Notes under the pieces: model-generated
What the model was told of the DNA's origin: nothing
The model's input: the letters and a program-made list of their open reading frames with translations, nothing else
Databases searched by the model: none
From: Sulfurospirillum arsenophilum NBRC 109478
Lineage (GTDB): Bacteria; Campylobacterota; Campylobacteria; Campylobacterales; Sulfurospirillaceae
DNA length: 64,000 nt
Reading direction: 5' to 3'
NCBI RefSeq assembly: GCF_000813345.1
Contig: NZ_BBQF01000003.1
Coordinates: forward strand, 372,001 to 436,000
Shown here: positions 23,891 through 32,420 of the stretch, piece by piece
How the letters are laid out: each line of letters opens with the position of its first letter
Position numbering within the stretch: position 1 is the first letter of the stretch
Translations under genes and position numbers: made by a program

Positions 23891-24160
23891 ATGTATATAG
23901 ATGGCGATGTACTGGAACTCGATATTGAGATGGATTTAGAAGAGGTTAAAACACTTCAACTCTTTATCAAAGATCGTTTGGATTATATTGAGGAGATTGT
24001 TCTGCTACGCTCAAAAGATGGAACACCCTCAACGTCTGCACTCTTTTCATTGCTCTTTTGGGTCAAACGTAAAAAACCTGCCATCAAGATTGATTTTATC
24101 GATACAATGAATCTCAATTTAGAGACTTATGGCATGATGAATTGGATAGTACATGAGTAG
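23891..24160 (+). CDS. small STAS-like protein of the chemosensory operon
   Basis: 89 residues beginning 'MYIDGDVLELDIEMDLEEV'. The pattern of strand-helix-strand ('EEIVLLRSKDGTPSTSALFSLLFWVKRKKPAIKIDFID') resembles the STAS anti-anti-sigma fold, with Ser/Thr at the position that is phosphorylated in SpoIIAA ('TPSTSAL'). The match is loose. It lies between MCP and cheA and overlaps cheA by 8 bases, so it is probably part of the signalling complex. A perfect TTTACATGTAAA (23843-23854) precedes it. Confidence 0.55.
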   Translation: MYIDGDVLELDIEMDLEEVKTLQLFIKDRLDYIEEIVLLRSKDGTPSTSALFSLLFWVKRKKPAIKIDFIDTMNLNLETYGMMNWIVHE

Positions 24161-26177
24161 AGAAAAACTAAGACTGATTTTTATCGAAGAGGCCAATGAG
24201 ATCATCGAGAAAATGGATGTCGATATCTTAAATTATGAGGAATCTCCTCATAATAAAGCGTTGCTCAATGAGATTTTTAGAGGTGTCCATACCCTTAAAG
24301 GTAGCGCTAACGCCTTTAATTTTTCACACCTTGGTGAGTTCGTTCACCATTTTGAAGATGTGCTCGATTACTTTAGGAACAGTGATGCTATACCTAGTAG
24401 TGCGGATGTAGACCTTTTTTTAGAAGGCGTGAATGTCATTAAAGAGACGCTTTTTTGCGAAGTGGAAGAGAATTCTGAACTGCCCCGTGAGTACGCACCG
24501 TGTCTCGCAAAAATCCAGCACATTCTTTTACATGTAAACGATGTTGCAGAGCCTGAAAAAAGCTCCAGCAATGATCTCTCTTTAGAGTTTGGGAATGATG
24601 CCTTTTTTCAAGCACCTACCCTATGCAAGGTCGATGCTTTTTTAAATGAACTTCATGAGAATGAACGCTTGTATAAAATTGTATTGAAACTTGATGATGA
24701 TATTTATCTACGAGGGTTTGACCATTTTTTATTTTTCAAAAATCTTTTACATGTAGGAAGAATTTTAGCTTCATGTTGGAGTGTTCCTGAGCATTTGGAT
24801 GAAGAAATATTTGACGTAGAGCGCAATGTCATCAAAGAGGTAAGTCTTTACTTTGCCAGTGAAAAAGATGCTGAGAGTATTGCCGATGTCTTTGCCTTTT
24901 TGGAAGAGGAAGAATTTTCAGTCGAAGCGCTCAAAACACAACCACGAGAAGTTGTAAACGTTGTTGATGTCCCCAAAGACATAGTGGTCGAAGAGAAAGA
25001 AGAGCCGAGAAAAAGTAGTGTGATTTCTAAAAATTTCCTCAAAATCGATGCGTTGAAACTTGATGAACTCTTTGATTCTATCGGTGAACTGGTGATCGCG
25101 CAGAATTACTTGGGCGAAAATACCAAGATCAAAGCGATCCAAGATGCTGAAGTGACCAAGACGATTGAGAATCTCTCTAAGATTACGCGTCTCATTCAAA
25201 ACCGCGTAATGTCTTTGCGTATGATCCCGATTCGTGATACGTTCGATAAAATGAAACGCGTGGTGCGAGACTCCTCCAAAAAAGTGAATAAGCCGATTCA
25301 TTTAATTTTGGATGGAGAAGAGACAGAAATCGATAAAACGATGGTTGAAGCACTCTCTGATCCGTTAGTGCATATTATTCGTAATGCGATCGATCATGGT
25401 ATTGAAGCAAGCCCTGAAGATCGTCTTAAAGCGGGTAAAAGTGAAGAGGGCATTGTAACGCTTAAGGCGTATCACCGTGGTGGCAATATTATCATTGAAG
25501 TCAGAGACGATGGACGGGGTATCAACAAAGCTAAGGTGTATCAAAAAGCCCTTGAGAAAGGGATTATTGATAAAGATGAAGAGTTAAGTGAGTCTCAAAT
25601 CTATGGGCTCATTATGCAACCTGGTTTTTCAACAGCTGATGTTGTGAGTGATATATCGGGGCGTGGTGTTGGACTTGATGTGGTAAAAACGGCGATTGAA
25701 GCGGTGCGCGGTAAAATCGACATTCATTCCGAAGAAGGCAAGGGCACAACGTTTTGCATTGTATTGCCTCTTACATTAGCGATTATCGATGGTATGATCG
25801 TACGGGCCAATGAGAAGATTTTTATTATTCCAACCCTTTGCATTACCGAGTCGTTTAGACCACAGCAAGAGAGTGTTCACAGCGCAGGCGGCAAAGAAGA
25901 ATTTGTACAACTACGCTCCAATCTTTTACCAATTGTTCGCCTCAATCGTGTGTTAGAGCTGGACGATAATGCTCCTCACCCTTGGGAATCAACACTGGTA
26001 TGCATTGAAAATGTCAGAGGTAAATTTGCACTTTTAGTGGATGAATTGGTTGGCAGGCAACAGGTGGTCATCAAGACGTTGGGTGGATTTTTAACCAAAA
26101 CAGAAGGGGTCAGTGGCGGAGCTGTAATGGGCAATGGTGAAATTGCTCTGATTCTCAATGTTGAAGAGTTGTACTGA
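24153..26177 (+). CDS. cheA: CheA histidine kinase
   Basis: 674 residues. The Hpt domain (~1-105) has the phospho-acceptor in 'GVHTLKGSANAF'. A ~190-residue linker follows with no clear CheY-binding P2 fold. The dimerisation domain (~300-360) contains 'IGELVIAQNYLGE', the HATPase has 'DPLVHIIRNAIDHGIE' (N-box), 'VRDDGRGI' (G1) and 'GRGVGLDVV' (G2), and the C-terminal CheW-like regulatory domain is complete ('LVDELVGRQQVVIKTLG'). No C-terminal receiver is fused. Two copies of the ACATGTA core fall in the linker (perfect at 24527). It is the central kinase of this cluster. Confidence 0.95.
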   Translation: MSREKLRLIFIEEANEIIEKMDVDILNYEESPHNKALLNEIFRGVHTLKGSANAFNFSHLGEFVHHFEDVLDYFRNSDAIPSSADVDLFLEGVNVIKETLFCEVEENSELPREYAPCLAKIQHILLHVNDVAEPEKSSSNDLSLEFGNDAFFQAPTLCKVDAFLNELHENERLYKIVLKLDDDIYLRGFDHFLFFKNLLHVGRILASCWSVPEHLDEEIFDVERNVIKEVSLYFASEKDAESIADVFAFLEEEEFSVEALKTQPREVVNVVDVPKDIVVEEKEEPRKSSVISKNFLKIDALKLDELFDSIGELVIAQNYLGENTKIKAIQDAEVTKTIENLSKITRLIQNRVMSLRMIPIRDTFDKMKRVVRDSSKKVNKPIHLILDGEETEIDKTMVEALSDPLVHIIRNAIDHGIEASPEDRLKAGKSEEGIVTLKAYHRGGNIIIEVRDDGRGINKAKVYQKALEKGIIDKDEELSESQIYGLIMQPGFSTADVVSDISGRGVGLDVVKTAIEAVRGKIDIHSEEGKGTTFCIVLPLTLAIIDGMIVRANEKIFIIPTLCITESFRPQQESVHSAGGKEEFVQLRSNLLPIVRLNRVLELDDNAPHPWESTLVCIENVRGKFALLVDELVGRQQVVIKTLGGFLTKTEGVSGGAVMGNGEIALILNVEELY

Positions 26178-27004
26178 TGGAACAGCTCGTTTTAAAGCGT
26201 AGGGAGTTTACGCTTTTACAAGCCTTTATCTATCAACACATCGGTATCTCTTTGGGGGATCACAAGATCTATCTAGTCCAAGCAAGGCTTGCAAAACGTG
26301 TCAAGCAATTAGGGTTAGAGAGCTTTGGAGAGTATTATGACCATTTAGTCGCAGATACAAAAGGTGTAGAACTTGAGTATCTCTCTTCTTTGATCTCAAC
26401 CAATGTAACTTCTTTTTTCAGAGAACAAAAACAGTGGGAGTTTTTAAAAGCCCATCTTCCCTCTATTTTAGAACGTACGGGTGGAAAGTTACGCATTTGG
26501 TCAGCGGCATGTTCAACGGGAGAAGAGCCTTACAGTCTTGCGATGTTTTTAGCCGAGCATATCCCCAATGTGACGCAGTGTGATATAAAGATTTTAGCAA
26601 CCGATGTTTCGTCCAAAGTCCTTAAAATTGCAATGAAGGGCATTTACAGTCAAAAAGCATGTATGTCTTTAAAAGAGGGATATTTACGCAAATATTTTTC
26701 GCCAATTATGGTTGAAAATGAGGTATGCTACCGTATCAATGATATGCTAAAAAAGCAGATTATTTTTAGAGAATTCAACCTTGTGACGGGACAGTATAGT
26801 CTGTTTGCTCAAAAAGAATTTGACATTATCTTTTGTCGCAATGTCATGATTTACTTTGATAAACCAACCCAAAATGCTCTGATAGAGCGTTTTCATACGA
26901 TGTTAACAAAAGAAGGATATCTGTTTATCGGAAGTTCTGAAGCCCTTACCGATATGAAAAAAGAGTTTAAATCAAAGAGTGCTTCAATCTATCAAAAGGG
27001 ATAA
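26177..27004 (+). CDS. cheR: CheR chemoreceptor methyltransferase
   Basis: 275 residues; the start overlaps the cheA stop. An N-terminal helical domain (~1-75) precedes the SAM-binding domain: 'RIWSAACSTGEEPYSLAM' (motif I), 'ILATDVSSKVL', 'DIIFCRNVMIYF' and 'GYLFIGSSEAL'. It methylates glutamates of the neighbouring MCP. Length and motifs are normal. Whether it carries the beta subdomain that reads a C-terminal tail cannot be settled by eye. Confidence 0.94.
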   Translation: MEQLVLKRREFTLLQAFIYQHIGISLGDHKIYLVQARLAKRVKQLGLESFGEYYDHLVADTKGVELEYLSSLISTNVTSFFREQKQWEFLKAHLPSILERTGGKLRIWSAACSTGEEPYSLAMFLAEHIPNVTQCDIKILATDVSSKVLKIAMKGIYSQKACMSLKEGYLRKYFSPIMVENEVCYRINDMLKKQIIFREFNLVTGQYSLFAQKEFDIIFCRNVMIYFDKPTQNALIERFHTMLTKEGYLFIGSSEALTDMKKEFKSKSASIYQKG

Positions 27005-27005
27005 C

Positions 27006-27917
27006 ATGAGTAAAAATAGAAACTTTGATGATGTCAGTGATGCTGTTTTACTCGAAGAGGTAAAACGCAGGTTTGATCAGAAAAATAGCACCCTTGATGA
27101 GATGGCATTTTTAACCAAAAAGCTTTATGTTCTTAATGAAAAACTAAAAGAGCATGATTCGATTAAGGGTGAGTTCTTATCGTTGATTAAAAATGTTTTC
27201 AACAACCCCTTAAGTTCTCTTTTGAACCTCTCTTCGATGATGCGTAAAAATGAAGATACGCCTAAAACACAGACAATGAAGCAGCTTTTAGACATGGAAT
27301 TGCGTAAGCTTGATTTTCAGCTGAATAACATTTTTACAGCCGCTGAAATTGAAGCGGGGGAGATTGCAAACTACTGGAGCGAGATCGATTTGCGCCTTAT
27401 CATCGAAGAAGTCAAAGAGTCGTTTGCGTATCTTATTGAAGAAAAAGCATTGAGCTTTGATATCGATGTTGCCTTAGATCGTTTGATCGTGAGTGATGCA
27501 AAAAAACTCCACACTATTTTTTCCAACTTGATTTCCAATGCATGCGAGTACTCTTTCCCTCGCACACACGTAGGCATTAAGGCATATATTCGTGATGAAT
27601 CATTATGTATTAGTGTGAGTAATGTTGGCGATGTAATTTCCAAAGAGTATAAAAAAGAGATTTTTAGCCGTTTCAAGAAAGTGGGTGTACGCGAAAGTAA
27701 AGCACGAACGTCTGTAGATGGCTTGGGTTTAGGGCTCAGTATCGTAAGCTCACTTGCAGAGTCTTTGGATGGTGAAGTTGAGTATAGCTCAACAGAAGAA
27801 GAGACTAAATTTAGCATTTGCCTCAAACTGCAAGATCAGGACAAAGCTGAAGCACTGATGAGCGAAAGTGCCAACGAATTTATGTTTGACGATACGCAAG
27901 AGATGAAAGAGTTTTGA
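27006..27917 (+). CDS. histidine kinase-like protein lacking the H-box histidine
   Basis: 303 residues from ATG 27006, 1 base after the cheR stop. An N-terminal coiled coil leads to a HisKA-like helix in which the usual 'SHELRTPL' reads 'KNVFNNPLSS' (~58-68): the His position is Asn. The ATPase domain keeps 'IFSNLISNACEYS' (N-box) and 'DGLGLGLSIVSSLA' (G2), but G1 reads 'SNVGDVI'. It therefore cannot autophosphorylate in the ordinary way and may be a scaffold, phosphatase or allosteric partner. The C-terminus 'DDTQEMKEF' resembles the MCP tail. Embedded between cheR and cheD. Confidence 0.75.
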   Translation: MSKNRNFDDVSDAVLLEEVKRRFDQKNSTLDEMAFLTKKLYVLNEKLKEHDSIKGEFLSLIKNVFNNPLSSLLNLSSMMRKNEDTPKTQTMKQLLDMELRKLDFQLNNIFTAAEIEAGEIANYWSEIDLRLIIEEVKESFAYLIEEKALSFDIDVALDRLIVSDAKKLHTIFSNLISNACEYSFPRTHVGIKAYIRDESLCISVSNVGDVISKEYKKEIFSRFKKVGVRESKARTSVDGLGLGLSIVSSLAESLDGEVEYSSTEEETKFSICLKLQDQDKAEALMSESANEFMFDDTQEMKEF

Positions 27918-28384
27918 TGTTGCCTCGTAAATTTATCCATGTTGGAGAGATTTTTGTTGGCATCAAACCTACCGAAATTGTCACAGTTCTTGGTTCCTGT
28001 GTGGGAGTTTGCCTGTATGACAAAGTAGAATTAATCGGCGGGATGAACCATTACTTGCTTCCTCTGTGGAATGGCAATGGGTTGGAAAGCCCAAAATATG
28101 GCAATGTTGCGATTCCTAAACTCATTGAAAATATGGAAAACATTGGATGTCTTAGACGCAATATGGAAGCTAAAATATTTGGAGGTGCGAATATTCATCG
28201 TGCTAATTCAGAAGGTCAGTTGATTGGACAAAAAAATATTTTAATTGCTAAAGAGGTGTTACGAGAGTGGGGAATTCCCATTAGGGCAGAAGATACGGGA
28301 GGCAATAATGGCAGACGTATTATGATGATTAGCGATGTGAATCGTATCATTTTAAAATACGTTCAAAATGAGATTATGGAATGA
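27917..28384 (+). CDS. cheD: CheD receptor deamidase
   Basis: 155 residues from ATG 27917, overlapping the previous stop. The catalytic Cys is in 'VLGSCVGVCLYD', the His in 'GGMNHYLLPLW', and 'AKIFGGANIH' supplies the third region. CheD deamidates glutamines of MCPs and can exchange with CheC in an adaptation loop; a CheC gene lies at 33431. The stop overlaps the cheB start. Confidence 0.94.
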   Translation: MLPRKFIHVGEIFVGIKPTEIVTVLGSCVGVCLYDKVELIGGMNHYLLPLWNGNGLESPKYGNVAIPKLIENMENIGCLRRNMEAKIFGGANIHRANSEGQLIGQKNILIAKEVLREWGIPIRAEDTGGNNGRRIMMISDVNRIILKYVQNEIME

Positions 28385-29403
28385 TTCGCGTTTTAATAGT
28401 GGATGATAGTGCTACAGCTAGACACATCCTTCGCGAAATTCTAGAGAGTGACCCAAGGATGCACGTTGTGGGATTAGCCGCTGACGCATACATCGCTCGC
28501 GATATGATTGTAGAATTAAAGCCCGATGTGGTCTGCTTGGATGTAGAGATGCCACGGATGGATGGCGTCACTTTTTTACAGAAGCTGATGTTGCACTATC
28601 CAATGCCTGTGGTCATGGTCTCTTCTCTAACGCGTAGCAGTGCAAAGATAACGCTGGATGCTCTAGAATCTGGTGCGGTAGATTATGTGGCAAAGCCGCA
28701 TTCGCATATTTATGATGGAAAAGATGAGATTAAAGAGGAGTTGATTCAAAAAGTGGCAAATGCTTCTTTGGCAAAGGTGCAAAAGAAGATTCCTCAGAGT
28801 AAAAGTAGACCCAATTTCTCAAGTCTTGCAGAGACAACCCATAAAGTGATTGCTATTGGTGCCAGTACCGGAGGCACGGAGGCTTTGAAGGTTGTGCTTG
28901 GAGGACTTCCAAAAAATTCTCCCGCAGTACTCGTCGTGCAACATATGCCGCAAAATTTTCTTGAATCTTTTGCGTTAAGACTCAATCAACTCTGTGATAT
29001 AGATGTTAAAATAGCACGTAACGGTGAGTTTTTACAAATGGGTACAGCGTATATTGCCCAAGGCAGCAAACATATGGTTTTGCGCCGTTCTGGTGCGAGT
29101 TATTTTATAGAAATTGGATTAGGGCAAAAAGTCAGCGGGCATTGTCCCAGTGTGGATGTGCTTTTTAACTCTGTTGCGAAAGTAGCAGGAAGTAATGCTG
29201 TTGGAGTTATCCTCACAGGAATGGGCAGTGATGGAGCCAAAGGGTTAATGCACATGCATGAATCAGGTGCCAAAACCATCGCCCAATCCGAAGAGAGTTG
29301 TGTGGTGTTTGGAATGCCAAAAGAAGCCATACGATTAGGAAGTGTGGATACTATTTTGCCATTGGCTGAGATCACGCAAATGATCGTAAAGATGTTATCT
29401 TAA
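28381..29403 (+). CDS. cheB: CheB methylesterase/deamidase with receiver domain
   Basis: 340 residues. Receiver (~1-120) has 'VDDSATAR', phospho-Asp in 'VVCLDVEMPRMDG' and Lys in 'YVAKPHSH'. The catalytic domain starts near 155 with Ser in 'AIGASTGGTEAL', His in 'VVQHMPQNF' and Asp in 'LTGMGSDGAKG'. Full length, unlike the receiver-less CheB of Campylobacter jejuni, so it can be feedback-activated by the cluster's CheA. Overlaps cheD by 4 bases. Confidence 0.94.
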   Translation: MIRVLIVDDSATARHILREILESDPRMHVVGLAADAYIARDMIVELKPDVVCLDVEMPRMDGVTFLQKLMLHYPMPVVMVSSLTRSSAKITLDALESGAVDYVAKPHSHIYDGKDEIKEELIQKVANASLAKVQKKIPQSKSRPNFSSLAETTHKVIAIGASTGGTEALKVVLGGLPKNSPAVLVVQHMPQNFLESFALRLNQLCDIDVKIARNGEFLQMGTAYIAQGSKHMVLRRSGASYFIEIGLGQKVSGHCPSVDVLFNSVAKVAGSNAVGVILTGMGSDGAKGLMHMHESGAKTIAQSEESCVVFGMPKEAIRLGSVDTILPLAEITQMIVKMLS

Positions 29404-29414
29404 GGAGAGTGGTA

Positions 29415-30938
29415 ATGGCGGAGCACTATTTTTATCAACCACGTTCTATTTCTGTTCTTTTAATTGGCGAAATGGCCTATGATGCAACCTTTGTCGCTGC
29501 TGCTCGGATGTTGTGTAACCGTTTACATGTAAGCATTGTGCCTTATGCTATCGCCAAGATCATGTCAGAAGAAAAAATAGACCTTATTTTTGGATCACTC
29601 TCGTGTGCCAATGAAAGCGTTTACCTACCAGCACTACAGCAAGTTCGTTTCCATTACCCTATGGTACAAATGATTCTTTTTTTACAAACCGATAATCTTT
29701 TAATGCTGGATGAAATTTTAGCACTCAAGTGTGATCGCTACCTCAGTATGAAAAGTGAGCGATGGGCTGCGCTTGATCATTTTAGGTTGAGCATCAAAAC
29801 GCTCAGCGATGATATTTATCTTGCAGAGCGACACTATTTTCAAAAATTGATTGATTTTGCGATAGTTTCTCAAACCGATGTGAATGGTAATATCACGTAT
29901 GTTAATGATAATTTCATCAAGGTAACAGGCTATAGTTTTGAAGAGTTGATGGGGCAAAATCATCGTATTATCAAACATCCAAGTACTCCTATCGATGTGT
30001 TCGAAGGGATGTGGGGTACTATTACCAAAGGGGATGTCTGGAGAGCACACATTATCAATCGGAACAAAGATGGTAGCGATTTCTGGGCGGAGACGATTAT
30101 TATTCCTTTTAGGGATGAAAACAGTGGAAAAATTCTTCAGTATCTTGCCATTCGTCATGATATCACTGAATTTTTACAAAAAGAACGTGCTGCCAATGAA
30201 ATTAAGCGTAAAGCAAAAGAGCAAGAAGAGCTTGCTGAAGCTAAGGATGCTTTTTTAATTCTCTTTACGCATGAGCTCAAAACACCGCTTAATGCTATTT
30301 TGAATTTTGCGCAGTATCTTTACAAGCATATGCCACACATCGATGAAGTACCAAAAGCGAAGCGCCTTTACCTTTTGGAGCAGATTTACAAAAGTGCTTC
30401 TTCCATGTTGGAAAATGTTACCAATATTTTAGATTTGGGGAAGTTGCGCCATCAAAAACTGCATTATAATTTAACACTTTTTAATGTCAAAGAGAGCATT
30501 TTAGATGTCATTGAAAAGCATGCCTCTTTGGCCTTAGAACATAAACGTACGATGCTGTTTCAAAGCGATGGGAACGACCCATTCCTCACGAGTGATGAAT
30601 ATCGTTTTAAGCAAATTCTCTCTAATATTGTCTCCAATGCGATCAAATATGGTCACACTCTTGTCGAGATTTTTCTAATCTCGGATAGTGAAAAGATTGA
30701 AATTATTGTGCAAGATGACGGTCGCGGAATCAGAGATAAAGAAGAAGTATTCGAGCTGTATACCCAAAGCTCGTCAGGTCCTAGTGGCATTGAAAAGAAA
30801 GGTACAGGCATTGGGCTTCATTTTGTAAAATTACTCTGTGAAGGGCTAAATTTAGAGTATAAGATTGAAGATTCATCGACTCTTGGTGGGGCAAAATTTA
30901 TTTTAACGAAACGATTAAAGGAGCAAAAAAATGTATAA
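29415..30938 (+). CDS. PAS-domain histidine kinase, Aer-like PAS
   Basis: 507 residues from ATG 29415 ('AAGGAG' at 29402-29407; GTG 29409 is too close to it). The N-terminal ~130 residues look like a degenerate receiver ('SVLLIGEM', 'IDLIFGSLS') without the Asp. The PAS domain (~145-260) has 'YSFEELMGQNHRIIKHPSTP' and 'DVWRAHIINRNKDGSDFWAE', the same wording as the FAD-binding PAS of Aer-type energy sensors. HisKA 'FTHELKTPLNAILNF' has its His, and HATPase motifs 'IVSNAIKYGH', 'VQDDGRGI' and 'GTGIGLHFV' are intact. It is a plausible redox or energy sensor feeding the receiver gene that overlaps its 3' end. Confidence 0.85.
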   Translation: MAEHYFYQPRSISVLLIGEMAYDATFVAAARMLCNRLHVSIVPYAIAKIMSEEKIDLIFGSLSCANESVYLPALQQVRFHYPMVQMILFLQTDNLLMLDEILALKCDRYLSMKSERWAALDHFRLSIKTLSDDIYLAERHYFQKLIDFAIVSQTDVNGNITYVNDNFIKVTGYSFEELMGQNHRIIKHPSTPIDVFEGMWGTITKGDVWRAHIINRNKDGSDFWAETIIIPFRDENSGKILQYLAIRHDITEFLQKERAANEIKRKAKEQEELAEAKDAFLILFTHELKTPLNAILNFAQYLYKHMPHIDEVPKAKRLYLLEQIYKSASSMLENVTNILDLGKLRHQKLHYNLTLFNVKESILDVIEKHASLALEHKRTMLFQSDGNDPFLTSDEYRFKQILSNIVSNAIKYGHTLVEIFLISDSEKIEIIVQDDGRGIRDKEEVFELYTQSSSGPSGIEKKGTGIGLHFVKLLCEGLNLEYKIEDSSTLGGAKFILTKRLKEQKNV

Positions 30939-32217
30939 AGTATTGATTGTTGATGATAATGACAACAACAGGCTCACACTCAACCTTTTACTCGAAGAGG
31001 TTGACGATATCGAAATTTATGAGGCTGAAGACGGGCAAGTTGCAGTAGAAATGTGTGTTAAAAACCATTTTGATCTGATTTTTATGGATATTATGATGCC
31101 AAACCTTGATGGGTTTGAGGCAACCAAATATATTAAACAAGTCAATAAAAAGAGCATGATTATTGCATTAAGTGCCCTAGATGATGATGCTTCAAAGCAC
31201 AAAATGCTCTCCTTAGGCGCGGAAGATTATCTGACAAAACCTTTGAACTCTGATCACTTTTTACAACGTATTAGACAGTATTTGCGCATTATTTCATTGC
31301 GTAATCAACAGATTCATAAATTTCCTAAAGCACTTAATCCGTTTAATGCCCATGTTTTTCATCGAAGCATCATGTTTCGTATTGAAGATGAAGAAGCCTT
31401 GGCACAATATTGGGACTATTGGCTTAATGGCGAGAAAAATATTATCAATCTGAGTGACTGCGTACGCCTTATCTATGGGTTTAGTTTATGGCTTTTAAAA
31501 CATGAGTATGAGTGTAGCATTGTGGTGGAAGAGAGTGAAGAAAAACTTTATATGATGCTTTTACATGTAAAGCCACTTCGCAGCAATATTGTCAAAAATA
31601 TCTTACTCAAACATTTTGCGAATGCAAAGTATATTCTCTCCAACGATATGCTGACTTTCCAACTTGATAAAGAGATTAAACATGATAATGGCAGTGTGGA
31701 AGTAAGTGATGAAGCAAAGAAAATTCTCTCAAAAACACATGACAATGTTCTGAGCGCCGTGGATTACATTAACGCTACAGCTATCTCTTTCCTTTCTAAA
31801 ATTGATGGTCTTGAGATGATTAATGATGAAACCGATAAAGCGATCTTAGTCTTTGAAAAAGAGCCAACAAAACGTAATCTTATAGTGATTTATGAAAATT
31901 TCCAAGAGTATGCGACCATTTTAGAAGAGTTAATGGATTTTGAACATTTAGGCTTTGCTGTTCAAACACTGATTAATTTCTTAGGTACACTTACTGAAGA
32001 GCAGTTTGATCCTGAAAAATCCAAACGCCTCTCCGCAATGTTGCTCAACCTTTTACATGATCTTGCATCTTGGAGGGAAAATGTCTTTATTACCCAAGTG
32101 GCTCGGGATATACACTACCTCGACTCGTCGCTTTTAAGCTCGTGCATTCAAATAGAAGCTATTTTTGAAGAGAAGAATTTGGATGTTAACCATGACGATG
32201 ATATAGAGTTCTTTTGA
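30931..32217 (+). CDS. response regulator with a novel C-terminal output region
   Basis: 428 residues, overlapping the kinase by 8 bases. Residues ~1-122 are a complete receiver ('VDDNDNNR', 'LIFMDIMMPNLDG', 'ALSALDDD', 'YLTKPLNSD'). The remaining ~300 residues are mostly helical with no recognised output domain: a first part around 'YWDYWLNGEKNIINLSDCV' and a second helical part with 'ENFQEYATILEELMDFEHL' and 'LNLLHDLASWRENVFITQVA', possibly Hpt- or HDOD-like. The end, 'DDDIEFF', is acidic and ends in Phe like two other proteins of the operon. A perfect TTTACATGTAAA lies at 31560-31571. Confidence 0.75.
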   Translation: MYKVLIVDDNDNNRLTLNLLLEEVDDIEIYEAEDGQVAVEMCVKNHFDLIFMDIMMPNLDGFEATKYIKQVNKKSMIIALSALDDDASKHKMLSLGAEDYLTKPLNSDHFLQRIRQYLRIISLRNQQIHKFPKALNPFNAHVFHRSIMFRIEDEEALAQYWDYWLNGEKNIINLSDCVRLIYGFSLWLLKHEYECSIVVEESEEKLYMMLLHVKPLRSNIVKNILLKHFANAKYILSNDMLTFQLDKEIKHDNGSVEVSDEAKKILSKTHDNVLSAVDYINATAISFLSKIDGLEMINDETDKAILVFEKEPTKRNLIVIYENFQEYATILEELMDFEHLGFAVQTLINFLGTLTEEQFDPEKSKRLSAMLLNLLHDLASWRENVFITQVARDIHYLDSSLLSSCIQIEAIFEEKNLDVNHDDDIEFF

Positions 32218-32224
32218 TTTTGAT

Positions 32225-32243
32225 AGAGTTCTTGCAGAACTCT
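32225..32243. repeat. hairpin repeat just after a stop codon (copy 1)
   Basis: AGAGTTCTTGCAGAACTCT: perfect 7-base arms around TTGCA, 7 bases after the stop of the response regulator gene, followed by 'TGACACGTTTTTA'. The identical 19-mer occurs at 51373-51391, also directly behind a stop codon. It may serve as a terminator or RNA 3'-end structure. The rest of the 32218-32420 gap contains no gene. Confidence 0.6.
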
Positions 32244-32420
32244 TGACACGTTTTTAAAGCAAAGCTCTAAAACTACGTTAACACTAGGTTTTCCTCGGCG
32301 GAATGCCCACGCACCCTTGGTGCTTTTAGTTTTTGTAAAGTTGCTTTTAGAAAAACTATAATAAAAAAGCTCATGCCCTTTTCTTAAGGTGCATGAGCGC
32401 AGATTCTTAATTTATTTTGA

